A DNA stretch of 64,000 nucleotides from an uncultured Prevotellaceae bacterium (GCA_900318335.1 ONKF01000001.1:62001-126000), one strand, 5' to 3'; positions 1 to 8,688 are shown, numbered from the stretch's first letter. The notes: generated by a model not told the origin, from the letters alone. Numbers and translations: made by a program.

Positions 1-1107
1 ACCATAATCGTTCAACTGGATGGTATTGCCCAGCATCGATGAGGTTACCCAGAAGTTGGTACCCTCGTCGGCGATAGGCGACAGACGGTAAGAAGCGATG
101 CCGTCCCAATCCTCAGGATCATCGGCCAACTTGGTGGTGAACGAGAAATAGCTCACATTAGCATCCTCCTCGCTGTGCTCACCGTTGAAGGTCACCTGGG
201 CACTGTACAGGCCCGTCGAGGCGTCCTTGGCCATTGCCACGCCCACACTTGGATTCCAGGAGTTGCCTTCGGCCTCACCCAGGATATACAGGTCTCCACT
301 GGGCTGCGGACCGGGGGTGTCACCCTCTTTCTCAACAATCAGGTAACCGCCAGCCAGGCTTGCGGTGAACTTCCACGTACCAGCGGGAATCTTAAAGGCG
401 GTGCTACCCTTCTGCAACGGCATCTGGGTATCCTCGGTCACCAGATAGTCCTCGGTGCCGGTAGCGCCATAGCGATAGTTGGCAATGGCGTCCCAGTCAC
501 CAGAAGCGACCGAGAGTCGGGTTGTGAACGAAAAGTAGCTGTAGCCCTCGTTCTCGCCCTGAGTGGTCACGGTAGCCGTGAAGACACCTGATGAGGGGTT
601 ATAGTCCATAGGCACGCCAATGCTGGGATCCCAGCCATTGCCGTTAACCTCGCCCAGGATGTAGAGATCGTCTGAACCGACAGGACCGCTGCTTTCTTCT
701 GAAATCTTGAAGCGCTTGTTGATCGTGTCGAACGTGAAAACATAGCTCGAGCCATCACCAGTAAAGGCATAGGCACCTCCAGAAGTCTTCTGGGTTGTAA
801 TCCACGTGCCACCAGACACTTCCTGGTCCGTATTATTCAACGGACCATAACGGTAGTTGCTGTTGAACGTGTTCCAACCAGCGTCGTCGTTAGTGGTGGC
901 CAAGGCATCTCCGAACACAAAATACACCTTACCACTGATAGTGGCCGTGTAATTGTAGGTTCCGTCAGCCTTAGCAGTCATCAAAACGCCGCCAGCAGGA
1001 TTCCAACCGCCAAACGGAGCGTCGCCCACGATATACATCTGGGCGCTGACTTGCAGCGTCAGCATCGACACCACAAGCGCAAGAAATAGTGTAAGCGTTT
1101 TTTTCAT
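1..1107 (-). CDS. Secreted SusE/SusF-like modular protein, 3' end cut off by window edge
   Basis: The frame is open for 369 codons from an ATG at 1107 to the left edge, with no stop, so the C-terminus is missing. The N-terminus is a Sec signal peptide (MKKTLTLFLALVVSML, then a cut after VSA) without a lipobox cysteine. Three related modules follow, each opening with a form of YILGEVNGNGWDPSIGVPM (near residues 24, 147 and 263) and ending in an SYFSFTT/YRYG region. This layout resembles outer-membrane SusE/SusF-type glycan-binding modules, in which aromatic residues contact starch-like glycans; that function is inferred from the family. A possible -7 box (TAATTTTG) lies at 1202-1209 on the minus strand, about 95 bases upstream. 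The gene diverges from the LRR gene at 1429. No susC or susD gene is visible, so it may be a stand-alone surface protein with a sorting tail beyond the edge. Confidence 0.7.
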   Translation of the reverse strand, partial: MKKTLTLFLALVVSMLTLQVSAQMYIVGDAPFGGWNPAGGVLMTAKADGTYNYTATISGKVYFVFGDALATTNDDAGWNTFNSNYRYGPLNNTDQEVSGGTWITTQKTSGGAYAFTGDGSSYVFTFDTINKRFKISEESSGPVGSDDLYILGEVNGNGWDPSIGVPMDYNPSSGVFTATVTTQGENEGYSYFSFTTRLSVASGDWDAIANYRYGATGTEDYLVTEDTQMPLQKGSTAFKIPAGTWKFTASLAGGYLIVEKEGDTPGPQPSGDLYILGEAEGNSWNPSVGVAMAKDASTGLYSAQVTFNGEHSEEDANVSYFSFTTKLADDPEDWDGIASYRLSPIADEGTNFWVTSSMLGNTIQLNDYG

Positions 1108-1428
1108 TGTGATACTTGTTTTTAGAGTTATATGAATTAATTTGTTTTGGTTATTCAGATGGCGCGGGTGCCAGCACACCCTGTTGGAACGATAATGTCC
1201 ACAAAATTAATGATTTCTATTGGCACATATACCCCTACCCTCCCCCTCATCCCCTAAAAAAACCACGCAAACGATTGCACCACCCCCACCCGATTGTGGC
1301 TCCCGGTCAAATCTTTTCAATATAGTTGATTTCAGGCACCTTTACACCTTGGTTTATTATTGTCGAGGTTATTATGGCAAAAGTGGAAATAATGGATTAC
1401 CTTTGTTGACATGAAAGAAAGGAGTAGA
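1108..1428. other. Divergent intergenic region
   Basis: This 321-base gap separates the minus-strand modular protein from the plus-strand LRR protein. It is AT-rich near both starts and has a C-rich stretch around 1230-1300. It holds a -7-like box for each direction (minus 1202-1209, plus 1398-1405). I see no RNA gene or other coding frame. Confidence 0.5.
1398..1405 (+). promoter_or_regulatory. -7 box (TACCTTTG) of the LRR gene
   Basis: The sequence TACCTTTG matches the Bacteroidetes -7 consensus TAnnTTTG. No clear -33 TTG is found at the usual spacing. Transcription would begin near 1410, which argues against using the ATG at 1411 and for the ATG pair at 1429/1432. Confidence 0.45.
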
Positions 1429-3807
1429 ATGATGATACCTCCAGTTACCACCACAACCGGCCATCTCAGGGGTCTCACGGCCTTGGCACAGTATATCAAC
1501 GGCCTATGCCTGCTGCTGGTGCTCCTGTTACCTATGGCCGCAAGCGCCCATGACTTTGAGCAGGATGGCATCTATTACAATCTCGAGAGTGATCATGCCG
1601 TGGTTGCCCCGGGCACCTTCCCCTATACGGGCAACGTGGTCATCCCTGATGCCGTCACCCACCAGGGCCATAACTATCCCGTCACCGCTATCAGCACATC
1701 AGCCTTCCGTGACTGCTCTGACCTGATAAGCGTGTACATTCCCAGTTCGGTCACGGCCATCGGTGAACACGCCTTTGCCGGATGCACCGCACTCGACAGT
1801 GTGGCCATCAGCGATTTAGCCGCTTGGTGTAGGATAGATTTCTCGGCAGAATCCTCCAACCCCTGCTATCGGGCTCATCACCTGTACCTCGATGGTGAGG
1901 AAATCATTGACCTGGTCATCCCCGACTCGGTAACGGAAGTCAATTCTTACGCGTTCACGGGATGTGCGTCAATAGTGAGCGTGAACATCCCCAGTGGAGT
2001 CGCCAGTATTGGCCTATCAGCCTTCAGTTGCTGCCCCTCAATCACTTCCATCACTGTGGCGGGCGACAACCCGTCCTATGACTCCCGCGACAGCTGCAAC
2101 GCCATCATCGTCACCGCTACGGGCATTCTGATGACCGGGTGCCAGAAGACCGTCATTCCGCCCACCGTCACCGCCATCGGGAGCTGGGCTTTCAGCGGTT
2201 GTAGCAGCCTGACGGGTATCCACATTCCCGACTCGGTGACCGAAATTGGCCTCGAGTCATTCTACAACTGCTCGTCGCTCATCGGAGTGAATATCCCCAA
2301 TTCTGTCACCCGCATCGGTTACCAGGCCTTCTATGGCTGCTCGTCGCTCAAGAGCATCCACATCCCCGCCAGCGTCAGGGCCATCGGCTCCTCGGCACTG
2401 GAGTACTGTTCCTCGTTGGGCAGCATCAGTGTAGCGAACGGTAACCGCAGATATGACTCCCGCGATGATTGCAACGCCATCATCGAGACCGACGGCAACA
2501 CCTTGATTGCAGGCTGCATGAACACCATCATCCCGGCCACGGTCGAGGCCATCGACGACTATGCCTTCTCCGGGCAATCCGCCCTCCGTGCTATCGATAT
2601 CCCCGATAGCGTGACCACTGTGGGCGATTACGCCTTTCGCGGTTGTTCCAGCCTGCGTAACGTCAGCATCCCCGAGGGGCTCACCAGCATTGGAGCCTCG
2701 GCATTCTTTGACTGCTCGATGCTCAACCGCATCGACATCCCCGCTTCAGTATCATCAATCGGCAGTTTCGCTCTGGAACATTGTCAGGCATTATACAGCA
2801 TCACTGTTGCCGACGGTAACCCCGTGTATGACTCCCGTGACAGTTGCAATGGCATCATCGAGACCGCAACGGGTGTCCTGATAGCCGGGTGCATGCGCTC
2901 AACCATCCCCGCAACGGTCACCGCCATCGGCGACAACGCCTTCAGCGGCTGCATCATGCTCACCAGGGCCGATATTCCCACATCGGTCACCTCAATCGGC
3001 CACTATGCGTTCACCGGTTGCAGTTCCCTGTCCAGCGTCAGCATCCCCAATACAGTCACCCATATCGGCGATGCCGCATTCAGCGGCTGTTCGGCACTTA
3101 CCCGCCTGGACATCCCTAATTCAGTCACACGGCTCGGTCATGCAGTCTTCACGGGGTGCTCATCGCTCGAGAGCATCACGCTACCCAAGTCGATGACCGC
3201 GATTGGCGACTATGAGTTCTATGGTTGTTCCATGCTCAAGGCCATCACCATCCCCAACTCAGTCAAGTCAATAGGTGAAGCGGCTTTCAGGGGTTGCCTG
3301 ATGCTCGGCAGCATCTCGATTCCCAAATCAGTCGCCACAATCGGGGGTTCAGCCTTCAGGGAATGTCCCTCGCTCACGGCAATAAGCGTGGCTAGCGGCA
3401 ATCCCGGCTACGATTCCCGCGGGGGATGCAACGCCATCATTGAGTCGGGCACGGGCAGGCTGGTAGCAGGCTGCCGGAATACGGTCATCCCGACTTCGGT
3501 CACCGCTATCGGATATGCTGCCTTTGACGGCTGTGTCTTCCTCACTGACCTGACCATTCCCCCAACGGTCACCTTCATCGGCAGTAAGGCTTTCAACAAC
3601 TGCCCTGGGTTGAAGGAGGTCGTGTGCGACATCGCCCATCCGTCGCTCGTGGCAACCGCTCCCGACGCGTTCAAGCTGCCCTCGGGAGAATACGCCGACC
3701 GCACGCTCCACGTTCCCGCAGCCTCGGCATCCAGTTATCAGACCACGGCTCCATGGTCCGATCAATTCGGCAATATCGTGGAAACCCCGCCAATCACCAA
3801 AAACTGA
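1429..3807 (+). CDS. BspA-like leucine-rich repeat (LRR_5) surface protein
   Basis: The protein is about 792 residues and is built almost entirely of BspA/TpLRR-type 23-residue repeats of the form IxIPxSVTxIGxxAFxGCSSL. BspA-family proteins are surface adhesins; here that role is inferred from the family. The N-terminus has a hydrophobic export segment (CLLLVLLLPMAASA). The LRR run is broken four times by a module with YDSRD, CNAII and AGC or TGC motifs, so the repeats come in blocks. The C-terminus ends with a typical capping segment (APWSDQFGNI) and carries no T9SS tail that I can recognise. I chose the ATG at 1429 because AAGGAG precedes it and the -7 box at 1398-1405 puts the transcript start near 1410. 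An ATG at 1411 would add six residues. Confidence 0.85.
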   Translation: MMIPPVTTTTGHLRGLTALAQYINGLCLLLVLLLPMAASAHDFEQDGIYYNLESDHAVVAPGTFPYTGNVVIPDAVTHQGHNYPVTAISTSAFRDCSDLISVYIPSSVTAIGEHAFAGCTALDSVAISDLAAWCRIDFSAESSNPCYRAHHLYLDGEEIIDLVIPDSVTEVNSYAFTGCASIVSVNIPSGVASIGLSAFSCCPSITSITVAGDNPSYDSRDSCNAIIVTATGILMTGCQKTVIPPTVTAIGSWAFSGCSSLTGIHIPDSVTEIGLESFYNCSSLIGVNIPNSVTRIGYQAFYGCSSLKSIHIPASVRAIGSSALEYCSSLGSISVANGNRRYDSRDDCNAIIETDGNTLIAGCMNTIIPATVEAIDDYAFSGQSALRAIDIPDSVTTVGDYAFRGCSSLRNVSIPEGLTSIGASAFFDCSMLNRIDIPASVSSIGSFALEHCQALYSITVADGNPVYDSRDSCNGIIETATGVLIAGCMRSTIPATVTAIGDNAFSGCIMLTRADIPTSVTSIGHYAFTGCSSLSSVSIPNTVTHIGDAAFSGCSALTRLDIPNSVTRLGHAVFTGCSSLESITLPKSMTAIGDYEFYGCSMLKAITIPNSVKSIGEAAFRGCLMLGSISIPKSVATIGGSAFRECPSLTAISVASGNPGYDSRGGCNAIIESGTGRLVAGCRNTVIPTSVTAIGYAAFDGCVFLTDLTIPPTVTFIGSKAFNNCPGLKEVVCDIAHPSLVATAPDAFKLPSGEYADRTLHVPAASASSYQTTAPWSDQFGNIVETPPITKN

Positions 3808-3839
3808 CAACTGAGGACCGGCAACTGGAAACTTTATAT

Positions 3840-3847
3840 TATCTTTG
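3840..3847 (+). promoter_or_regulatory. -7 box (TATCTTTG) of the phosphatase-transporter pair
   Basis: TATCTTTG followed by C matches TAnnTTTG and lies 23 bases before the ATG at 3870. It sits in the 62-base gap after the LRR gene. No good -33 TTG is seen at 19-21 bases upstream. Confidence 0.55.
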
Positions 3848-3869
3848 CAGAAAATTGGGACACATCGTT

Positions 3870-4538
3870 ATGAAAAAATTGGTGATATTTGACTTGGACG
3901 GCACGCTGCTCAACACAATCGAGGACCTGGGGCAGGCTGCCAACTATGCGCTGGAGCGTAACGGTTATGCGACTCACAGCATGGCCAGTTACCCTTACTT
4001 TGTGGGTAACGGCGTGCGGCGCCTGATGACCCGTGTGCTGCCCGAGGATGCCCGCGACGACGAGAACGTGGACCGTGTGCTCAAGGATTTCCTCGAGTAC
4101 TATGACGAGCACTGCACCGACTTCACCAAGCCCTATAACGGCATGCCCGAACTGCTGCAAGACCTGCGCGACTCGGGTATTGCGATAGCAGTGGCCAGCA
4201 ACAAGTACCAGAAGGCCGTGTCCAAGATCATCCCCCATTACTTCCCTGACATCAATTTTGTCGCCATCGAGGGGCAGAAAGAGGGGGTCAACGTCAAACC
4301 CGACCCCAGTATCGTGTTCGCCATCCTCGCTCAAGCCAAGGTGGCCAAGGCCGACTGCCTCTATGTGGGCGACAGCGGCGTGGACATGGAGACGGCACGT
4401 CGGGCATGCATCGACTCGGTGGGCGTTACTTGGGGGTTCCGCAGCATGAAGGAACTTGTCGAGTACCATGCCGACGCCATCGTCAACAACCCCGTGGACA
4501 TCCTGGGCATCGTTGAGAACGGCATCACTATTTCATAG
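3870..4538 (+). CDS. HAD-family phosphatase, phosphoglycolate phosphatase-like
   Basis: This 222-residue protein has all HAD motifs: motif I DLDGT at residues 8-12 (nucleophile Asp8), motif II in VASNK, the motif III Lys in KPDP, and motif IV GDSGVDM. An all-alpha C1 cap lies between motifs I and II, as in the Gph/PgmB group. Members hydrolyse small phosphate esters such as 2-phosphoglycolate in the cytosol; the exact substrate cannot be read from the sequence. The start at 3870 puts FDLDGT next to the N-terminus, as in the family, although the frame is open further upstream. The transporter gene at 4577 begins 38 bases after the stop, so the two are probably co-transcribed. Confidence 0.85.
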   Translation: MKKLVIFDLDGTLLNTIEDLGQAANYALERNGYATHSMASYPYFVGNGVRRLMTRVLPEDARDDENVDRVLKDFLEYYDEHCTDFTKPYNGMPELLQDLRDSGIAIAVASNKYQKAVSKIIPHYFPDINFVAIEGQKEGVNVKPDPSIVFAILAQAKVAKADCLYVGDSGVDMETARRACIDSVGVTWGFRSMKELVEYHADAIVNNPVDILGIVENGITIS

Positions 4539-4576
4539 AACAACCTCTAAACTCCAAATCATAGCTTCAGACCATC

Positions 4577-6262
4577 ATGAACTGGTTAACAGAATTATTC
4601 ATCGGCAACAGCGTGGCGCACACACTATTCATCTATGCCATCGTCATCGCCATCGGTGTTTTACTGGGTAAAGTCAAATTCTTTGGCATCTCCCTGGGTG
4701 CCACTTTTGTTCTGTTCTGTGGCATCCTGGTCGGTCACCTCGGTGTGGAGGTGGATCCCGCCACCCTCAAGTTCATCCAGGAATTCGGCCTCATCCTGTT
4801 CATCTTCTCGATCGGTTTGCAGGTGGGACCCAGCTTCTTCTCCTCGTTCAAGCACGAGGGCATCCAGCTCAATGGCATCGCGATGCTCATTGTGGCGCTG
4901 AATGTGGCGGTGGCGCTCGCTATCTACTTCATCGCGGGCAACATCAGCATCACCGATATGGTGGGTGTGATGAGCGGTGCCGTGACCAACACGCCTGGGC
5001 TTGGTGCCGCCCAGCAAGCCCTCATCGAGACCGTGGGCGACGGTGCTAACGACCTCAACGAGTCGATGTCACTGGGCTATGCCGCAGCCTATCCCCTCGG
5101 CGTCATTGGCATCATCCTGTCGATGGTGCTGTTGAAGGCATTCTTCCACATCAATGTCGATAAGGAAATCGAGGACATTGAGCGTGAGAAGGAAGACAGT
5201 CAGCTCAAGCCCCACGTTGTCACCTATCAGGTAACCAACAAACTCATCTATGACATCCCCGTGACGCGCCTGCACACCATCATCGACCACAACTTCACCA
5301 TCTCACGCATGAAACGTGCCGATGGAACCGTTGAGATTCCCCAAGGCGAGACCATCATTCACCAAGATGACGTGCTGCGCATTGTCATGAGTGCTAACGA
5401 CCAGGACATCTTTGATGCCATTATCGGTCCCCATGTGGACTTTGACTGGCAGCTCGAGACATCGCCCAAAGGTATCGTCAGCAAGCGCATCGTCATCACA
5501 AATAACGAACTCAATGGCCGCAAAATCGGCTCCATCCGTCTGCACGAGGGTTATAAAGTCAATATCACACGCATCTACCGCGCCGGCGTTGAACTGCTCG
5601 CCAGCCCCAACCTGTCGCTCCAAGTGGGCGACCGCCTCACCGTTGTGGGTCGTGAGGAGGATGTGGACCGCTTGGGCAAGCGCATGGGCGACTCTTACAA
5701 GCGCCTTGAGCATCCCAACCTGTTCACGATGTTCATTGGCATCTTCCTGGGTATCATCGTGGGTTCCATCCCCATCATGTTACCGGGTATGTCGGTGCCC
5801 ATGAAACTCGGTCTGGCCGGTGGACCCCTCGTGGTGGCCATCCTTATCGGCCGCTATGGTTATAAGGCCCGATTAGTCACCTACACCAGCACCGCAGCCA
5901 GCCTGATGCTGCGGGAATTGGGACTATGCCTGTTCCTTGCCTCGGTGGGTCTCGCCGCCGGTGGCAGGTTTGTATCCACCATCTTGAGCGCTAACGGTGC
6001 GTTGTGGGTCGTCTACGGCTTCCTCATCACCATCATCCCGCTGCTCGTCGCCGTGGTTGTCGCTCGAGGCAAGTTCCACCTGAACTACTGCACCATCATG
6101 GGTCTCGTGGCTGGTGCCACGACCGACCCGCCCGCTCTGGGCTATGCCAACACGACGGCCGGTAACGACGCGCCCGCCGTAGCCTATGCCACGGTCTATC
6201 CCTTGACAATGTTCATGCGAGTCCTTATCGCCGAACTCATCATCATATTCGCCGTCGCCTAA
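4577..6262 (+). CDS. AspT/YidE/YbjL-type membrane transporter with two RCK_C domains
   Basis: The protein has 561 residues. Two hydrophobic halves of about five membrane segments each flank a hydrophilic centre (about residues 200-385) that looks like two TrkA-C/RCK_C domains. The duplicated signature of the aspartate:alanine exchanger family is clear: GAVTNTPGLGAAQQAL in the first half and GATTDPPALGYAN in the second. Family members exchange small carboxylates or amino acids across the inner membrane; RCK_C domains usually bind a regulatory ligand. The substrate is unknown. It follows the HAD phosphatase closely and has no separate promoter that I can see. Confidence 0.85.
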   Translation: MNWLTELFIGNSVAHTLFIYAIVIAIGVLLGKVKFFGISLGATFVLFCGILVGHLGVEVDPATLKFIQEFGLILFIFSIGLQVGPSFFSSFKHEGIQLNGIAMLIVALNVAVALAIYFIAGNISITDMVGVMSGAVTNTPGLGAAQQALIETVGDGANDLNESMSLGYAAAYPLGVIGIILSMVLLKAFFHINVDKEIEDIEREKEDSQLKPHVVTYQVTNKLIYDIPVTRLHTIIDHNFTISRMKRADGTVEIPQGETIIHQDDVLRIVMSANDQDIFDAIIGPHVDFDWQLETSPKGIVSKRIVITNNELNGRKIGSIRLHEGYKVNITRIYRAGVELLASPNLSLQVGDRLTVVGREEDVDRLGKRMGDSYKRLEHPNLFTMFIGIFLGIIVGSIPIMLPGMSVPMKLGLAGGPLVVAILIGRYGYKARLVTYTSTAASLMLRELGLCLFLASVGLAAGGRFVSTILSANGALWVVYGFLITIIPLLVAVVVARGKFHLNYCTIMGLVAGATTDPPALGYANTTAGNDAPAVAYATVYPLTMFMRVLIAELIIIFAVA

Positions 6263-6301
6263 TCCCTCCACCCAATCACATCATATTGACGATCCCACAT
6301 G

Positions 6302-6425
6302 CGGGGCTAATGCGAACCTTTAGCTCGGCGTAGCCAATTTCACGATTTAACTGATTGTCACTAAGATTCATATCCAATTCATTCGTGAAATCACTCTAAT
6401 TAGCGCCATTGGTATTTAAGAACTC
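6302..6425 (+). repeat. Dispersed intergenic repeat, copy 1
   Basis: This stretch is highly similar to 52248-52373. Both contain GAACCTTTAGCTCGGCGTAG and continue with CCAAT, a GATTGTCACTAAGATT-type block, TCGTGAAATCA, TCTAATTAGCG and AACTC in the same order. It does not encode a protein. This copy lies downstream of the transporter stop. Confidence 0.75.
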
Positions 6426-6470
6426 CTGCTTGCCCGCTATGAGGTCATTAATGGCGATTGTTGTGTCTAA

Positions 6471-6750
6471 GCAGGCCGAAGGCCTGCACAAGGCCAGCGG
6501 CCTTGAATTGCTCAAACCCCAGGGTGCACAGGCCGGAGGTCTGTGTAGCCTGGGGACTGTCAGGACAGTAGTAACGGGCCCTGAAAGGGGCCACTAACCG
6601 CGACACCACTTTAGCCTTGAAAAGGTGGCCCTCTTCGAGGCCCGTTCATTCGGTCACTCTTTCCCCAAGCCACACAGGTCTATCGACCTATGCGCCATGG
6701 GGTTACCTCAATTCAAGGCCAACGGCCTTGTCAAGGTCTTCGACCTTTTA
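6471..6750. repeat. Long imperfect inverted repeat made of nested hairpins
   Basis: The left arm (6471-6592) and the reverse complement of the right arm (6627-6750) align along their whole length. Each arm is a chain of small hairpins: GGCCGAAGGCC or GGTCGAAGACC, then AAGGCC/GGCCTT, a GAATTG spacer, a larger CCCC...GGGG stem enclosing a second stem, and a final GGGCC/GGCCC stem. About 34 bases separate the arms. No transposase or target-site duplication is seen. Confidence 0.75.
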
Positions 6751-6854
6751 TTCCATGGAAAAGCGCAACGAGACACTTTTTTTGCAGAATCAGTAATGCC
6801 AATCCATTGAATATCAGATAAAATTCATTTAGCAAAATGCTATTGCTGAAAACA

Positions 6855-6890
6855 GAAAAAAATGAGGACGCGTCGATTGGCGCGTCCTCA
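6855..6890 (-). terminator. Rho-independent terminator of the adhesin gene
   Basis: On the minus strand a perfect 10-bp stem (TGAGGACGCG paired with CGCGTCCTCA, 6863-6872/6881-6890) is followed by a run of seven T. It lies about 55 bases after the stop of the gene ending at 6945. Confidence 0.85.
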
Positions 6891-6944
6891 TTCATGAGTT
6901 GCTCAATCATCCGTTAAGGATGATGAGTGGTCGTGTTGAGTGAC

Positions 6945-8504
6945 TTACTTAACAAGAACCTTCTGGCCATTGTGGATGTAGATGCCAGCGGGCAGGTTGT
7001 TGGCATTCATCTTCTGACCCATCAGGTTGTAGTAGTTGTTGTCGCCCTTAACCTCGGCCTTAACCTCCTCAACGGCGGTGTTGCCCAGGGTGGTGAAGTA
7101 GTAAGAAGCAGTCCAATCACTTACCTGCTCACCGTCGGTAGCCTGTACCTGTACCTCATAGGTGGTCTCCTCGTCGAGGCCATTGAGAGCGCAGTTCAGA
7201 GCCTGGATACCGTTAACGTAGATCCACTCAGCCTCAACAGCGCCACCACCGATGGTAACGTCGTCGATGTTCAGACGGAACATGTCGGTAACATTGTAGT
7301 GACGGATAGCTACATGACCCTTCTGGCCAGCGTACTCGCTCAGGTCGAAGGTGTACTCGGTAACCTCACCAGTAGCGGTGATGTCATCAGAGATCTTGAC
7401 ATAGCTGTTCACATCGTTGGGGTCACCAGTGGTAACATAAACAGCAAATACCTCAGAAGCATAGCTGGGATCCTGACCAGCAGCCCAGAACGAAACCTCA
7501 CCATTCAGGGTTACCTCAGGAGATACCAACCAGTTGTCGGGAGTGAGAGCACCCCATAAATAGCTGGCAGAGGTCAGGTGACCAACACCGCTGTGGCAAG
7601 CCCAAGCGCCACCATTGTCCACGTTCAGGTGATACCAGTTATAGGTATCGCCATCGGCATCGATTGCGGTCCAACCGCCAGGCAGTGAGTTATCATCGGC
7701 CTGAGGCTCCTCGAAGTCCCAGAAGTAGGTCTCACCAGCGGGAGCGTCCTCGCTATAAACGCGGTAGCGCAGGTTCCACATAGCGTCATCATTGTCAACC
7801 CAAGATACGACAGCGTCGTGACGGCCAACTTCGGCAGTTACCTCCTCGGGGGTGGTGGGAACAGTAACGACGGGCTCACCGCCTTCTACTACCTCCAGGT
7901 AAACGCCATCAAAGCCTTCCAAACCGAGCTCTACGGTGTAGATGTAGTGCTTACCAGCCTCAAACACATAGTCATCGGCGCGGCCACTAACCATACCATA
8001 GTCAGAAGCAATCCAAACTCTGTCATAGGGGACGGGGTTGGTGATGCAGTAGTCATAGGTACCAGCGGGAATCAGGATGCTGACAGCATCATCAAGCACG
8101 ATGTTGGAAGTGTAGATAGAACCATCTGCATTCTCGGGGATCTTGTACTCAAACTCATCGTACACGCCCTCAGCAACATCACCATAGGTGGAAAGACCAC
8201 CGGTCTCGGGAATAACGGTGCCGTAAGCGGTTGCATCGGCATCGAGCAACATCTGATAGCCAGTGCCATCGCCCCAAACATCACCACAAGCCAGGGTTAC
8301 GCGTACCATACCTGCGGGGATGGGCTGCTCGTCATTCAGCATGGCCCTGAACTGGGTGTGCTGAGTGGCAACAGCGTTCTCAATGTGACGATTCTGGGTC
8401 AGGGCCTGCATTGCACCAGCCTTGCTCGTTGCGGTGCGCTGTGCCTGCATGGTAGGAACTGCCAGCATAGCAGCTAAAGCTAAAAAGTAAAATTTTGACT
8501 TCAT
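6945..8504 (-). CDS. Secreted DUF2436 / cleaved-adhesin protein with T9SS sorting tail
   Basis: The protein has 519 residues with a Sec signal peptide cleaved near MQAQ. Residues about 63-210 resemble DUF2436 of gingipains and HagA (ACGDVWGDGTGYQMLLDAD, later IPAGTYDYCI and DDYVFEAGKHY). An FN3-like linker follows, then a cleaved-adhesin (jelly-roll) domain at about 265-415 (LPGGWTAIDADGD, ALTPDNWLVSPEV, RHYNVTD). After another FN3-like segment the C-terminus ends YNLMGQKM...LPAGIYIHNGQKVLVK, a type A T9SS signal. In Porphyromonas these domains bind haem, haemoglobin or matrix proteins; here the ligand is unknown. There is no peptidase C25 domain. A canonical promoter (8567-8598) precedes it and a terminator follows, so it is a single-gene unit. 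Confidence 0.85.
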   Translation of the reverse strand: MKSKFYFLALAAMLAVPTMQAQRTATSKAGAMQALTQNRHIENAVATQHTQFRAMLNDEQPIPAGMVRVTLACGDVWGDGTGYQMLLDADATAYGTVIPETGGLSTYGDVAEGVYDEFEYKIPENADGSIYTSNIVLDDAVSILIPAGTYDYCITNPVPYDRVWIASDYGMVSGRADDYVFEAGKHYIYTVELGLEGFDGVYLEVVEGGEPVVTVPTTPEEVTAEVGRHDAVVSWVDNDDAMWNLRYRVYSEDAPAGETYFWDFEEPQADDNSLPGGWTAIDADGDTYNWYHLNVDNGGAWACHSGVGHLTSASYLWGALTPDNWLVSPEVTLNGEVSFWAAGQDPSYASEVFAVYVTTGDPNDVNSYVKISDDITATGEVTEYTFDLSEYAGQKGHVAIRHYNVTDMFRLNIDDVTIGGGAVEAEWIYVNGIQALNCALNGLDEETTYEVQVQATDGEQVSDWTASYYFTTLGNTAVEEVKAEVKGDNNYYNLMGQKMNANNLPAGIYIHNGQKVLVK

Positions 8505-8566
8505 AAGCTAAAAATAAATTATTAAAAAGTTATACAAAAATGGATAATCATACCACAAATTCGCCG

Positions 8567-8598
8567 CAAAAGTATTATATTTTTTTCAGTAGGACAAA
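8567..8598 (-). promoter_or_regulatory. Complete Bacteroidetes promoter of the adhesin gene
   Basis: On the minus strand, TTTG at 8598-8595 is followed after exactly 20 bases by TACTTTTG at 8574-8567, matching TTTG-N19-20-TAnnTTTG. Transcription should start near 8561, giving a leader of about 57 bases before the ATG at 8504. Confidence 0.8.
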
Positions 8599-8620
8599 CA
8601 ACTTACCTTAATAATTTTAA

Positions 8621-8650
8621 CCAAAAAAGAAACTACCGAAAACGGTAGTC
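8621..8650 (-). terminator. Rho-independent terminator after tamL
   Basis: On the minus strand ACTACCG/CGGTAGT (8632-8638/8643-8649) forms a stem with a TTTT loop, followed by TTC and a T6 tract. It lies about 40 bases after the tamL stop and closes the kdsA-TPR-tamL unit. Confidence 0.85.
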
Positions 8651-8688
8651 TATCTTTATTCCTCATAAATACCTTATTTATCAATACG

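Larger units (their letters stand above)
6263..6944. other. 682-base intergenic region between convergent genes
   Basis: No coding frame is supported here. From left to right it holds a dispersed repeat (6302-6425), a long head-to-head hairpin array (6471-6750), a T-rich stretch near 6777-6784, and a rho-independent terminator serving the minus-strand gene (6855-6890). Confidence 0.7.

Noticed and set aside
3624-3869. N-terminal extension of the HAD phosphatase frame
   Set aside because: It overlaps the end of the LRR gene in another frame, is Arg-rich, and the HAD motif I would then lie far from the N-terminus; a -7 box falls within it.
6409-6810. Two short plus-strand frames in the hairpin array
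   Set aside because: They are by-products of the repeated palindromes and have no start context; the region is better explained as a non-coding repeat element.
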